Positions 1 to 12,184 of a stretch of DNA of 64,000 nucleotides are shown piece after piece (the stretch's first letter is position 1; each line of letters opens with the position of its first letter). The notes under the pieces are model-generated. The model searched no databases. It was not told where the DNA came from and saw only the letters and a program-made list of their open reading frames with translations. Position numbers and translations under genes: made by a program. Source of the stretch: Pseudopithomyces maydicus (Eukaryota > Ascomycota > Dothideomycetes > Pleosporales > Didymosphaeriaceae); assembly GCA_026873275.1 (NCBI GenBank), contig JANTUC010000013.1:992001-1056000 (forward strand). Reading direction: 5' to 3'.

Positions 1-653
1 CCCGAGCTCTATGCCCACCTGCCCAAGTCCCAGGCCTCGTTCGCCCTGGCCGACACCATCACCATGTTCGCCCACCACATACAAGAGTACAAGGACATAG
101 CCCGCCTGTTTGACTTTTTCCTTGCACACCACACCGTCATGCCCATATACTTCTTCGCCGGCGTCGTGCTGTCACGGAGGGAGGAAATGCTGGAGATTGA
201 GAAGGAGGACGAGGACATCATGCATGCCATGCTGGGGAAATTGCCCCAGCCGTTCGACGTCGAGTTCCACATCGCAAGAAGTCTAGAACTGTACGAGCGA
301 CTGCCTCCGGAGAAGCTGGACGGCTGGCTTTGGTGGAACATCTCAAGTTCGAGCGTGCTGAAGACGTCGAGCACCCCGAGGCACTGAACAGCTTGACGCT
401 TGAAGATGGCGAGAGGTGGATGAGGGCCCAGGAAAAGGAAGTCCGCAGGCGGCAGTTCTTGGCCAGGGCTAACAGAAATCTTTGGTTCATCAGGCGCAGG
501 CTCTGGGTCTACCGCCGGCAGGGCGTATTCGGACTGGCCATCATCGTGGGTGCATGCGCAATATGGCTAGGCCCCTCGGTAAACACCAGCAGATTACCCA
601 TGGTCGGACTTTTGGGTCATGTTTTCAACCGCTTGGTGAGCATTGTACGATGA
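1..653 (+). CDS. TBC-domain Rab GTPase-activating protein, Gyp8/TBC1D20 type (3' part, one frameshift)
   Basis: The 5' end lies outside the window and the reading frame is open from base 1. The visible part is the C-terminal half of a TBC (Rab GAP) domain, with the stretches FALADTITMFAHHIQEY and PIYFFAGVVL, then a basic linker and one C-terminal hydrophobic segment (FGLAIIVGACAIWL) that would anchor it in the ER or Golgi membrane, as in TBC1D20 and Gyp8. These GAPs act on Rab1/Ypt1-type GTPases. The frame breaks at the C4 run 374-377: frame 1 reads ...SVLKTSSTP then stops at 387, while frame 3 continues with EALNSLTLEDGER to the TGA at 651-653. One extra C would join them. A 26-base GT-AG intron would also restore the frame but is too short to be credible. 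The family call is good; the exact orthologue is less sure. Confidence 0.8.
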
Positions 654-935
654 TCATGTTCAATAGTAAAAAAGTCATGTGCTTCAAAAAGCTGCGATCG
701 CGTACGTAGCTTACACTTTAATCCAATCTTCAAAAACAGGTGATATAAACGTAACCATTTCATCTTGTTTACCGTTTTGCACAATTTTGGTTGTGACCTT
801 CTCCACACTGTGTTTGCATTGGCCCCATCCCACCTCGTGTGCACATGTGTCTCCACTCGATCCACGGATTTGACTCGCACACCCAAGACTACACATATAT
901 GCTGTCCCATGGATCACACTCAACAGTAACCTCGC

Positions 936-1538
936 CTACGTGAACTCATTTCCCACCATACGCCCCCTGGATGACCCAACGTTCCGGTCGGGGACCATGA
1001 GGTTGCTTAGATGGACACACCAGGCGCACAACCGCAAGCACTAGACAAATAAGTTGAGCTCTGCCTCACTTGTCAGATGGATGACTTGGTCTGACTCACC
1101 ATGGGAGCTTTGCACCCTGTACGGTTGCATTCATCGACGGTGTGCCCGAGCTGCATGATTTGTCAGTGCAGCAAGTCGACGGAGGTGGACAGGACAGGGC
1201 ATGTGGACGAACCTCCAAGCAGGCTTGACGATTCCCTACGCAAGGTCTGGGGCAACGATCTTGAATCTCGCTGACCGCAAGGCTAGTTTGTATGGCATCT
1301 TCGGGTACGGTGTCTTTGATATCGGCATCAGATATGTGGTCGTCGAGCGTAGACGCCTTGTCCTCATGATGCGAGATAGATGACACGATCGCATCTGGTC
1401 ACAGAGTTAGTGTGGTCTTGTAGATATTTGGTGCGCGTGATGGAAAGAGTTTCTCGTAACTCACTTACCATCTGGCGAGGCAGGAGCAGCGCCCACAGCC
1501 GCAGCCACGGTAAGCAGTATGAGAAAGAGCAGCTTCAT
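936..1538 (-). CDS. Small secreted cysteine-rich protein, four exons
   Basis: I do not recognise a family. The model is 1538-1469, 1394-1213, 1150-1100 and 1040-936, giving 135 residues. Exon 1 is a classic signal peptide (MKLLFLILLTVAAAVGA, then APASPD). Introns have donors GTAAGT, GTTCGT and GTGAGT and acceptors CAG, CAG and TAG, and CTGAC branch sites are visible in introns 2 and 3. All phases agree. After an acidic linker the mature part carries eight cysteines in about 50 residues (CPRPC, then single Cys spaced to a final CAWC). Every splice was inferred from sequence alone, so the last two exons are the least certain. Size, secretion signal and Cys density resemble secreted effector candidates of plant-associated fungi, but nothing here shows a role. 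Confidence 0.6.
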
Positions 1539-2528
1539 GCTGAGGATATGTGATGGGGACTGGCAGATGAGAAGCTGAAGAGAAGTTTTTGGAGAAAATA
1601 TTTATGTGGTCGTAATTGTAGGGGAATGTAGGTGCAGGCGGTGGGAAACCGTCATCTGGATACATAGATCGGGACGCGCTTGCCCTCCGAATCAGCTGTT
1701 TGAGCATATCATGCACAACGACGATAAAGACAAATAGTAAGATATTGATTGACTTTTACTATGCCACGATTTCAAAGACATCGTTTGATATCGATTTCTA
1801 TGGTTTGTGCCTTTGCAACAGTATCTAGATAGCGACTTAACCACGCGGGTTAAGCATAACTATACACTTATACGCCACACTCTAATCTAAATACCCGTGT
1901 TAAGTCCACGGGTGGCTCTTGCCCTTCATGGGCGACAGACGTGGTGTTACCCCTTTGGTCGGGATAACCCGGCTCTTCTTCCAAGCTAGAGGTTTCTATC
2001 GCAGCACACGCTGTGCTAAGCAAACTTTCTCGAGTATACAGTCACATTACATGTAACCTATCCGGGGTACACAATCTAGTCCAGGTTGTGCACTCAGCTT
2101 TGACTCAGCGTCAGATTTTGGCATAAGAGCTAATCATTTTACAATGCAATGGTGGTGGTGTCAGTCGGATGGAGCATGGTGTGGCCCACTGTGTATCTTT
2201 CTATATATCCAGGCATGCTGCTCTCGATACCTTTGCTTTCGCGCTGCAACCTTAGGCTGGAGACAGCCGATGACTTTGAAGAAGGGAGCATATAGATATT
2301 GCAGAAAATTATAATTAGACTCAAATAACCCCTGACTCCAGTAATCAAGTGATCGGTCCAGCCATTTTCCCCACCCCATACCCATAAACGCCATATACCC
2401 ATACTCTGTGTCATCATGAGTCATAACGCCTGCCCAACGCGAGACTGCGTAGACGCTATGTGTGCATTGTATCACAAAGCGAATGAGAAAGATATCGCTG
2501 TTTGTCGTTGTGCACGCCATCGATCATG
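1539..2528. other. Intergenic, AT-rich, with short palindromes
   Basis: No supported gene. Open frames on the minus strand (2139-2520) look like chance. Two perfect inverted repeats with 7-base arms sit at 1836-1854 (CTTAACC/GGTTAAG) and 1893-1913 (ACCCGTG/CACGGGT), in a stretch unlike the flanking coding DNA. It may be a decayed small transposable element. Confidence 0.5.
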
Positions 2529-3195
2529 TCACTTCTTTTCCGGGCCCGAATCATATCCCGCGGCGCCATCGACGTGTTCCATCAGACGTCCCTGAAGCAT
2601 GTGTTTCATGTCCTGCTCGTTCCAGCTCTGCTGTCTGCCCAATTGACCCAGACTAAGGCCTCGATTTCTCGCTTTTTTCACAGCTTCTGCTTGACCGCTG
2701 CCGATGCCTGCGTAAGAGGGTACAACACCCTGACCAGGCGGCGGGAACGGAACAGATGTCGAGGGAGGTGACTGTACGGTTGCTGTGCCGGTGATATCCT
2801 CAGCGACGGATGTCTCATCAGCAAGATCGGAGCTTTACACGAGTTAGTTATAGCTCCTTGGGCTGTAGCCCAAATGCTTTCTGGGCCGTGCAAAGAAAGC
2901 CAAATGGCGGTTGATGGGTGACTTACGAAGCAGACGCCTGGCCTCTGACCGCAGCCAACGCTCTCTCGTAGTTTTCGCTGCTCGCTCTAATGGGACCACC
3001 GGGCCTCTTGTATGCCCGCTGTGCCTCGGTCAATCCCTCCTCTGTCGGTGCCGCAGAATCAGTCTGCTGCATGGCGTTTGAATTGAAGATGAATTCTGCT
3101 TGAGATCGTGTGTTGGGGGTCAATCCAGAGGGAGTGGGAACCGCGAAGGAACCCTGGCTGGGAGGGAGTGTCAAGCGTTGCGAGGAGTCGCCCAT
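2529..3195 (-). CDS. Uncharacterised fungal protein, 190 aa
   Basis: Two exons, 3195-2927 and 2832-2529, are separated by a 94-base intron (GTAAGT donor, CTAAC branch, AAG acceptor); the frame is exact through the join. The ATG at 3195 is preferred over the longer open frame to 3258 because the extra residues look like untranslated leader. There is no signal peptide or membrane segment. The protein is polar and Ser/Pro/Gln-rich, with a compact basic stretch near the middle (EAQRAYKRPGGPIRAS) and a C-terminal block (NRGLSLGQLGRQQSWNEQDM) that looks like a conserved motif. I cannot assign a function. The coding call rests on the clean splice and non-random composition. Confidence 0.7.
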
Positions 3196-4787
3196 GGTGG
3201 TGAGATTTATGGGGTGATTGGTGCGGGGTTCCTGTCTTGGGACCGGATTGGTGGGCAATACGCGTAATGAGACTCTGGGGACGCGCCGCTAAAGTACTTG
3301 CAGCAAGGCTGTCTGTCGAAAAAGCTCCAGGAACGCCGTCTTCTACGGTTGTCAGTAGATGTGACGTAGAGCTGTGTTAATCGACGAGTGTACCTTTTTA
3401 AAGATACAGGCAGTACGGCGAGGGAAAGTTGGACAGATAACACGTGTGTGTTGTTGGGAAATGCTGTTGTCCTAGAGGATCACCTTCTCATGCAGGCTCG
3501 TGATAGCCTTCTACACGAGCTGTAGACTATTTGAAGGCTATCTCCAAGAGGTATGATGACATGGCTTGGCGGTGACGTACTGTCCAACGAGGGCCCTTGA
3601 ACTTGCGGGGGATACACTAAGTTAATGTGGGCCCTGCTAGCTGGATGCAGTAATCTGGATGGTGATTGTAGTCGAAACACTGGGCTTGCAGCGAAGCTTG
3701 CCTTGCCGCACCCCGAGCATCACAGAGGCTGGACCCTCGCGTAAGGATAAGAGTGCAGGGGGCGGATACAATGTGAAAGGAACATGGCGATCACTGACAA
3801 CGTACATGGACGGGGCAACGACGGGCACGGGGGCTATACGTGGTATCACGCTTTGTCGCGACACTCGAGGTTCTACAGCGCATGCTTGTGCGTGCAAAAA
3901 CTGTGTACAGATTGCTCCAAGGATAGCACTACTCACTGGTCGCGCATGCCATCATGACCGCTGCTCGTCGCAGGAGCCCGCAGAGTTGTGGTTGATCGGC
4001 ATGTCCGTTATGTGGAGGGGGCTCCTTCTAGGTTGAACATGACGCGCATCTGCTTATCTCATGCGTCATCCCCAATATCCTCTTCACCGTTGCACGAACC
4101 TTAATCCACTATTTCGGAAGCTCACAGCCCCTTTTGATCGGTCCACGAAAAGCGCGGCGGCATTAGCCATGATGCTTGCTGCCTCGTTGAACGGCTAAGT
4201 ATTACCTTCCATCGAGCCCTAAGCACTAGTTAGTAAGGTCCTACTGAATCTATCCCCAACATCGCCAAATCGGATATATAGGGATATTATAACTCGAGGG
4301 ATGGAGGGCTCTTCTCCTAGACTCTTCTCCTAGACTCTTCTTCTTCCACATACGTGGAGCTTGAGGGAGGGGAAATCAACAGAGCATGTCTTAGACCTTG
4401 TAGCGTTCACAATTAAGATTCGATTGTAGACTCGCGCCTCCACGCTATTTAAACAGGTATCTTCACTGTATTCGTTTCTGCAGCGACTCTCGATGTTCCG
4501 AATTCCTTCAAGAAATATCTACAATCAATGATGCCGCCCTTTCTCTCGGCTCCGCCCTTCCTCTGAGCGCCGAATACGATAGGCTACTTTTTGCGCTTTC
4601 CCACTGAATGAACAACATGACTTTCTCGAAAATACGCAAAAGTGTTCTCGGGTCAAACTCTGTGAGATTTCAACAGAATTCATACATTGCGAACAACACA
4701 TCATATTGTTTCTAACGCTGACTATCTCCCATCAATCGTGCGTGCGGACCTACCTCACGTCCATACATTCCTTTCTCTCCTAGTCTG
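3196..4787. other. Intergenic region between two divergent genes
   Basis: About 1.6 kb with no supportable gene. Overlapping frames at 3637-4036 on both strands lack splice support or recognisable motifs. Near 4310-4350 there is a short direct repeat of CTTCTCCTAGACT followed by a CT-rich stretch. The part next to 4788 is presumably the PARG promoter. Confidence 0.5.
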
Positions 4788-6193
4788 ATGGCTGACTATA
4801 TATATCCCGAGTTTTACACTCTCCCTTCTTCGCCCGCCGTTACCTGCCAGGATCGCTTCGGGCTCCTCGGCTCCGACACCCTCGACGTCCCCTTCTGGGC
4901 CGTCCTGGCCGCCCTCCTGAATCCTCCCGTTTCATCCATATCCTCTGTTCTCTCCATCTTGGAGTCCATCGCCGTCGAGCTCCGCGGCACCAGCCCCCCA
5001 GACTATTCTACTCTACAAGCCGTCCTTTCAGAAAGAAATGCCTCTTTCCTCGCCGCATGGCCGTCCATTGCTCGTCTTGCACTTGACATGCCCCGTCTCT
5101 TCCCATCCCACCAGCTGCCGATACTCAAAGAAGGGGGACCACACGCTTGGAGCTCAACCGTGAGCAGTCTGCATGTCTCGTGGTGCATCAGTTTCTGGGC
5201 ACCATGAGAGCTCCCGTGTGGCAGGAGGGATTTCAGAATTTCGACATCTGGTACCAGGGGGAGCAACCGCATGAGACAGCACCGCAGATCTACCTCACGG
5301 CGGTGCTAAACTACTTGCAACGCATTTCTGTCACTTTTTCGTCACCAAAACAAAAAGATTGGACGATAACGTACGAACTTGCATCTGAATCTAGCAACAA
5401 AAAGGTAGCAAGTGGCCAAGAAGACGCAGGCTTTGATTTTCAAGGCCGCGACACGGAGCTAGGAGATGTCGTTATTGAGCCCTCGTGCGAGGGAACCTCA
5501 GAAGCAGAGTACCTAGGGACCAACGGCAACGCCGTCATAGTCTCTGCCAACCGCTTCATCGGCTTCGGACGCTCGGCCACACAGGAAGAAGTATTCGTTG
5601 GGACCACGCCAGAGGCATGTCCGGCCGTTCTGGTCACGCCGCCTCTGACTGCGCACCAGGTTCTGGTCGTGCGAGGGTGCGAGGCAATAGTGAAAACGGT
5701 CGGACAGGGGAGGCAAATCACCTTGGCGGGTGAGCACCGTGTTCCTCCGGATCAAGCTGAAGCCTATAAAAACATGTGGCAGGGGAGAACGATGCTATTC
5801 ATGGATGCATTGGAGCTGGATTCGTTTGATAATGAGCAGTATCCGGACATCAAGCATGCGAACATTGAACGTGAATTCACCAAGGCCACAGTAGGGTTCG
5901 AGTCAGGAAGATACGCCAATATTTACACTGGGCTTTGGGGATGTCGAACGTTCGGTGGTGATCCAGGGGTCAAGATGGTGATTCTATGGCTTGCTGCTTC
6001 GGTACATGGCTCTGTACTCAGTGTAACGTACGAATCGGAACGCGAAGGTTTCGCACGCAAGATGCTTGCATTTGTAGACCGGGTAAGAGTCCGAGGAATC
6101 GGAGTATCAGGGGTTTTCGAGTTACTATTATCGGCAGAAGGGAACGGACTTGCTAACGGAACCCTTCTTGATTGGGCGATGTCTCAAATGTGA
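4788..6193 (+). CDS. Poly(ADP-ribose) glycohydrolase (PARG), one frameshift
   Basis: PARG removes poly(ADP-ribose) chains from proteins after PARP activity in the nucleus. The C-terminal part shows the fold's marks in order: LNREQSACLVVHQF, FDIWYQGEQPHE, the catalytic segment ANRFIGFGRSATQEEV with the Gln-Glu-Glu triad near residue 266, and the late GLWGCRTFGGDP followed by a hydrophobic WLAAS. The N-terminal part opens at ATG 4788 in another frame (MADYIYPEF...). The two frames meet at the G5 run 5133-5137; one extra G gives a continuous reading of 468 residues. A 32-base GT-AG intron at 5160-5191 would also change frame but would remove the conserved LNREQ helix and is too short. The usual Gly-Gly of the catalytic loop reads Gly-Phe-Gly here. 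No other intron is needed. Confidence 0.82.
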
Positions 6194-6421
6194 ATTGTAT
6201 CTTGGTAGGTATTACTGTCGAGAGTTTGTATTCGACTACAAATAATTTACATTCACTGTACTTTTCTTTCCAGAGCAGGAGTAGTCGCTTACCAAGAAAA
6301 ATGCAACCATATACCATCACTCCACCCATGCTGTTAATGAACACCTATAGTACATCACTCTATCTTGCATCCTCGGCATATTCAAGACATATACGCATCA
6401 TCGGAACCCCAGCCCTTTATC

Positions 6422-7501
6422 TTATTTCCCCGTGACGGCATCTGACGCATCATGCGCAGCTCTTAGAACCAGCTCCTTGCCTTCGCTTGTCGGTTCATGA
6501 TCTCGCTTAACTTGTTCAGTCGCTTCGTTCCGCTTCGCCGCTAGGTCGATAGGTTTGCGGTACGAGACCAGCATCATTCTTTGCTGCATTGGCGTTCAAG
6601 GGGTCCGATTTAGGTTGCACATCGTGAGAGCTCGCAGTGTTCACACCCTCGGTGGAGCTTGCAGAGTCGGCAAGGGCCGCAGGAGCACCCTCCACTGAAG
6701 CATCGTCGTCGTCGTCGGCATCGGAATCAAGCTCGGAGCCGTAAATCTCAGGGTACTGGCGGAAGCAGCCTTGCATATCCCTGAACACGCAGTCAGTCCC
6801 TATCCATTGTTACTCTTCCAAATTCCGTGGCTCACTTGAACTTCTCAATGCAGTCCATGCCCTTTGGCTCCTCAGTGCTGTACACAAAGCAGCTGAATGC
6901 GGTCTTGAACTCCTCTCCACAAGGTCCATCGGCCATGCCACCTAGGCAGGGACAATCCCAGTTGATCTCGCCAGTCTCGGGGTTGAAGGCGCCTTGCTGT
7001 CCTGCCTCCTCCTGCAGCTCTTCCACGCTACCGGCGGTGGCAACGGTTTCGTTCGCATCGGCGGCCGCCTGCTTTTGTTCCTGTGCCTGCTGTTGCGCCG
7101 CGAGTTGGGCCTCGATGGCTTCCCGCTCTGCCTTTCGCTTGAGACGGGCGGCAGAAACGTCTTCGATGGTGGGGAGTTGCTCGGTTTCTTCAGTCGCAAT
7201 GGGAAGCGCAGCTACGGCATCTGAAAGAAATCCGTCAGTCTGCGATCATGACATGGCCGCCACCCTACACACGAGCGTAGCTCATTGACTTACGCCTTGG
7301 TTCCTCTGCCCAAACATCACTGGTGTTGTAATAGTATATTATCGCACCCGCAGCACCGACGCGCGCAAACAAGCTCTTCCAACTTCTTGATTTCTGAGTT
7401 GGGGGAGCTGTGGAAATCAATCGACGCGCGGGCACGAAGGAAGGGCGAGGAGCGGCGCGCGCCGCATTCGAGGCAATTAATCGAGTCGCAGGCCGAAACA
7501 T
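6422..7501 (-). CDS. mia40: MIA40, mitochondrial intermembrane-space import oxidoreductase (one frameshift)
   Basis: Mia40 oxidises incoming cysteine-motif proteins in the mitochondrial intermembrane space and is reoxidised by Erv1. Exons are 7501-7294, 7220-6836 and 6780 to the end, with canonical introns of 73 and 55 bases. The N-terminus is a basic presequence followed by a single membrane segment (VGAAGAIIYYY), as in fungal N-anchored Mia40. The redox-active CPC is at residues 159-161, and the twin CX9C pairs are Cys170/Cys180 and Cys193/Cys203, all intact. The acidic C-tail runs into a stop at 6516 in the starting frame, but the next frame continues with PIDLAAKRNEATEQVKRDHE to a TAA at 6422. 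Removing one base from the A3 run 6554-6556 joins them. The catalytic core is unaffected whichever tail is right. Confidence 0.9.
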
Positions 7502-8336
7502 TGTGCTGGGGACAATGAAAGAATGAAGAGAAGGAAGGGTGGTCGAAGTGGACGTGGAGAAGGCTGACCCGAGCTGTCGTCCGGATGTCAAAAGTTCATC
7601 ATTGGCGGCGTCCGCCGTCGGACCTGCATTTCTAATCTTAACCGAAAGGGAAAGCGTCGTCACGTCACGTGCATAGTGCCAAGCCCTGGAGGCCATGGAG
7701 TCCAGCCCGAGAGTGGAGTCCGTTATGGGTCCATTGATCCTCGCAACAGCCACTACAACATGTCACATTTAAGTAGAGCGCCTCCCATATCTGTACACAT
7801 TCAATGATTTCATTGGTATCCAATCTCGTCGTTTCCTTTCCCATTCCGTTACGCATAACAGACAAAACCCTCAAGGGTATAATGAAGCTCCACTTAACGC
7901 CAAACCAAACACCCTCCTCTTCTACCAAAAGAAAACTGGTAGGGGCGGACAAAACTCGTCATACAAAGCACAACATGCCCCAAGCCCAAAAATCCTTCAG
8001 AAACTTTCCAAGCAACAACCTACCAAGATCGGGGCCGCAGTAAGGATATTGGAAGAATATCAGTTCTTGTTCGCAACACCATACTAGCTTCGACTATCTT
8101 TCATAACTCAATTTGTGTACTTGGTGCAGATTCGACGCATATACAAAGAAGCGAAGAAGAAAGATCCAGTCGTCGTTATGTCAACGATAGAAGCGGAAAA
8201 ATCATCGACCGCAAGGTGACCAGCCATTTTTGATCGTGGGGTTACTACAAGATTGTATCGATAAATGCAAGCGTAAATACATCGCTGATTGTGTTCGCAT
8301 ATGCAGAGAAACCCGGGAGAGCAGGCATAGGACGTG
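7502..8336. other. Intergenic: MIA40 upstream region and Rga1 3' side
   Basis: About 830 bases between two minus-strand genes. Short frames on both strands (7665-8043) have no motif or splice support. It should hold the MIA40 promoter and the 3' untranslated region of the LIM-RhoGAP gene. Confidence 0.5.
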
Positions 8337-11300
8337 TTACTCCTCGTCGAAGAAGATGTTCTTGTGGTCTTCGAGAAGGGCTTGGACAGCGTTGCGTTGT
8401 GCTTGCATGTCTGTCAACTCCCGGTTTATATCCGTCGGACGCATGATTGTTGGCGCAAAGACAACGGCGAGATTGAGCGGTGTCATCTGGACTCTGTTAG
8501 TACGCTGACCCCACAAGAGAATTCAATTCACATACCAGGTTGTCGCCAGAATGCTGGATGACACGAGACAGGTGGAAAATCAAGAACTGCATCGTGTCGC
8601 GATGCGCACGAGGAATCTCGCTGATGGCGGCACGTAAAGCCTTGGCCCGCTGTTCAGGAACTTCAATGGCACCGGCATCTAGAAATTGATCGTACACAGC
8701 GTATGTGATGAGGGGAGTTGGCAAGCGACGGAAGTAGTTCTTCAACGTTGAGGTGACGGCGTGAATGTCGAGATCTGGATCCGAGATATCGAACTCATCG
8801 TTCCCTTCAAACCCGCTCTTTACTTGGTTCACCTGAGAAGTACCACCACTCTTGCGGTAGATCCCCTCCACATCCATACCTCTTGCCTCCACTTCTTCAA
8901 TGCATCGGCTGACGATAGCAGGGATCATACGCTTCTCAAAGTCGCAGCGGGAGCTCAAGTCTGAACCAAACAATACAGACGCGTCGACCAAGTTTGTGCT
9001 ACTGCCGTTATTCTGCAGCGGCTTCAACCTATCCTTCGGGTTGGTGGGGGCGGCTTTGCCGCCGAACCAGCCTCGAGGCGGTGCTTCTTCTCTACTCTTG
9101 AGAGAACTTGTCATTGAGGCGAAGTCTGGCTGCGTGTGAGTGGAACCATACGGCGTCCCGATGACCTTGACGCTGCCCATCTCCTCGGCTCCTTTCGTTT
9201 CGGTTGGGCCGAATGCACCCTTGAAGCCTTTGGTAACATTCTTCGTGATCGCCTGACCACCCTTCTTCCAATTGGAGAATTTAGTGGCCTTGGTCTTACG
9301 AATATTAACGACCTGGGGCTGCGCCAGTGTGGCTTCGCTATCTGCCTCGTGCAGGTTAGAATATGACGGTTCGTGTGAAATCTCACGGGTATCGACAGAT
9401 AAATCCGACTTTCCACCCCTGTGGTTGGTGCTATAAATACCCAAACCATTCGCAGGTGACCGTGCGGCGTCAATAGTTTGACCACCAACGTGCTGCTTGT
9501 TGGTCTTGAGCGTAGATTGAATGGATTCAATGAGGCCTTGGTTCATATCGGCAAGCTTCTTGTTCTGTGCGCTCAAAGATTCGTACTCCTGGAAGCCTTT
9601 GTCCTTCATCTGAATCAAATTGGAAATCTCCTCTGTCAGGGCCGTGCGCCTAGAAATAAGCTCCTCGATTTGGCCACCAAGTTGGTCTTTCAGCTTCTGC
9701 AACGAGTTTGCAAAGTCGCGCAGAATGTCCGATTTCAGCTGGTTGATGTCCATGGTTGAACCGCTATTCTCCTTCGCCTTTTTCAGGTGCTCGGTCATGA
9801 TTTCCAATTCTCGAATGACCATCTCGCGTTGGGTGTCCAAAACAGCCATTGTGTTCCGCTTCTCTCTCAGCATTGTGTTGGCTTGTTTAATGTCGGCAGC
9901 GCTGTGCACGGACTCTTGCAGGCCATTCTTCTCGGCTTCCAGCTCTGCAATTCTTTGTTGTGCCCGGCGAAGTTCATTCCTCAGATTCACAGCCTCCTCG
10001 GTAGAATTGGGTGATGCGATGGTCGGGCTGCTGATGTCAATGGAACCATTCGTCGACCACTTCTTGTGCCCATGCCCTCGAGAAGTGACCGACCCGCGGT
10101 CGCTATAGCTCCGGCCGTGGCCCTTGACGACATTCGAGACTTTTCGCAGCATGCCACCTTCTTTTTCATGTCCCTCCTGGTTCTGGTTCTGGTTCGAAAG
10201 CAAGCGCTTAAAGTCCTCATCCATAGAGAAATCACCCTGTGCGCTGTAACGAGGTAGCCCATCGCCCGAGTAAACAGTGTTGGAGCCGTCACTCTGCATG
10301 GTGCTAGTAGATTCGGATGTTTTGTGATTCTGTAACGGTGGAGGGTGGGGAGGGGCACGCGGTGACACGAAAGTATCAGTCGTCGGTGGCGGACGTCTTC
10401 CGGCGGAGCGCTGAGGAGGTACAGGAGGATCCGACTCTCTTTCGCTGTAACTGCCATTGTGTTGGCTGTATGCCGAGGTGGCAGACGGCTTGCGTTCATT
10501 CTGGGGCATCGTCGGTGTGGTAGGAGACGCCGGAATTATGTCTTTCCTAGATGGCGCAGTGGAAGACTGGAGAGCTGAATTGGCGAGAGAATCGCCACGT
10601 GCCGGTCGCTCGACCATCGGACGCTGCTGGGTGGAGCCAAAAGACGAACTCGATGTGTCGGATGCATCGTCACGGATGTCTGCCGGTGCGGGTGATCTTC
10701 CAATCGCCTCGCTGGGTGTTCCTGCGAGTCTCGCAGCCATATCTGCAGCAGGAGAGCTATGCGAAGGCGAGCGGGCGGTGGAATTCTTTCTCGCCTCAGC
10801 TCTCTTGTTCTTGGGGACTTCCTGGAGTTTGAAGGTTTCCGAAGGTTGCGATTGCGCAGGAGAGGCATGCTGGCTACGGGTGCGGTCTGTGGAATCGCTG
10901 ATGGTATCGGTCCGCTTTCGCAGTGTATCCACGAGCTGTTCTGACGGCTGTCTTCCCTTTTCCTGGAAAGCTATATGGGGACTCGCCGATTGGCGCTCGG
11001 CGGAGGCTGATCGAGACCTGTTCTCCTTGATCACGTCTCTATGGCCAGCCACAGGGCGGTTGAAGTAGTCACGGCCAGACTTCGTATCGGTTGGCCTGCT
11101 GTGGGACTTATTGATGGGGGAAGGCCCGGGGGCGGGGTTCGGGTCCAGAGCGAAGGGGAGCAGGATGCCGTTGTCGTCCCCATTATCGGAGGCTTCCGAG
11201 TGGTTGGCCTCTTTGTAAGTGCTCGCGGGTAGAGTGACATTGTCTGCGGGCCTCTCGTCAGCAAAATAGCCAACCGGAAGCGGGGGAGGGTGAAGAAAAG

Positions 11301-12110
11301 AAGACGCACCTTTACGGGCATCGTGCTGCGAAGCGGGAGATGCCTCTCGCCGAAAGTTGGCAGGGGACGAGTCGTTGCGCCTGGGATGCGGCGGCCTGGG
11401 CGATACGTCGGTGGTTGGAGGCTCAGAAAAGGGCTCCGAGGGTGTGTCGATGTCGGGGGTGAACTGGTTGGCGGCGCTGGGGGGCAGGGCAGGGAGCGAC
11501 TTGTCGACTTTTGGCTGTACGGCTGAGGGCGGCTTTTTCGTTTTCTTGCGGCGGCGGGCCATGAGCGACTCGTGGCATGACATGCAAAAGATGCCCTGAG
11601 AGGTGCGGGCATAGCGCAGGTTCTCGATCTTGCGCTTGCAGTTCCGACAGCGGAAGCAGTTTGCGCAGAAGGCCTGGTCGCCGGTGAGAATGGCCAGGTC
11701 CTCGATCTTGTTGCCGCAGTGGTTGCAGCTGTAGGTGCAGTTGTTACATATCAGCGAGCCGTCGCCGAGGAGGAGCAGGTTGGCGTCCGAGTCGAGCAGA
11801 GTACCGCACGTGTTGCAGCGGAAGCAGTCGATGTGCCATCGGTTGCCGGCTGTGGGAAGTTGTCAGCGGTGGTCAGCGGTGGTCAACGGTGCTTGCAGAA
11901 AGCGCTTTCGAGGCGTGTCCCGCGGGGGAGCGATGCGGTGCGTACCTAGTTCGAAGGCCTTGCCTTCCTCGAGGATCTGCGAGGGCGGTCAGCCTTTGGG
12001 TGAAGGGTGCGCGATAGGCCTCGGTGCCTTACCTCTCCGCACCCCTTGCACGGATACACGACATCGTCCTGGTCCAGCGGCGACTCTGGATATCCGCCTG
12101 GCGACTCCAT
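8337..12110 (-). CDS. rga1: LIM-domain Rho GTPase-activating protein (Rga1 type), 1190 aa
   Basis: Rga1-type proteins stimulate GTP hydrolysis by Cdc42/Rho GTPases and control polarity and septation. Exons are 12110-12033, 11976-11946, 11849-8536 and 8486-8337; introns show GTAAGG, GTACGC and GTATGT donors, and the last has a perfect TACTAAC branch. The sum is exactly 1191 codons. Order: two LIM zinc fingers in the first 130 residues (CKGCGE, WHIDCFRCNTCG, then CNHCG, CFRCRNCKRK, CMSCH); a long disordered Ser/Pro-rich region; a coiled coil around residues 590-720; and a C-terminal RhoGAP domain with GIYRKSG (arginine finger), LKNYFRRLPTPLI and NLAVVFAPTIM. The 31-base exon 2 sits inside LIM1. 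No frameshift is seen. Several antisense open frames over this GC-rich gene are shadows. Confidence 0.95.
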
Positions 12111-12184
12111 GGCGCCGTGTGCGGTGCTCGGGTGCACTATGGCCTGCGTGGGCGGCGGACAGGCGGGGCGCAGACACGGGGGGG

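Noticed and set aside
366..391. 26-base GT-AG intron that would repair the TBC frame
   Set aside because: Far below any credible fungal intron length and no branch site; a one-base change in the C4 run gives a better protein.
3637..4036. Overlapping frames of 99 and 125 residues
   Set aside because: Opposite strands, Cys/Arg-rich by chance, no start context or splicing to prefer either.
5160..5191. 32-base GT-AG intron that would repair the PARG frame
   Set aside because: Too short and would delete a conserved PARG helix.
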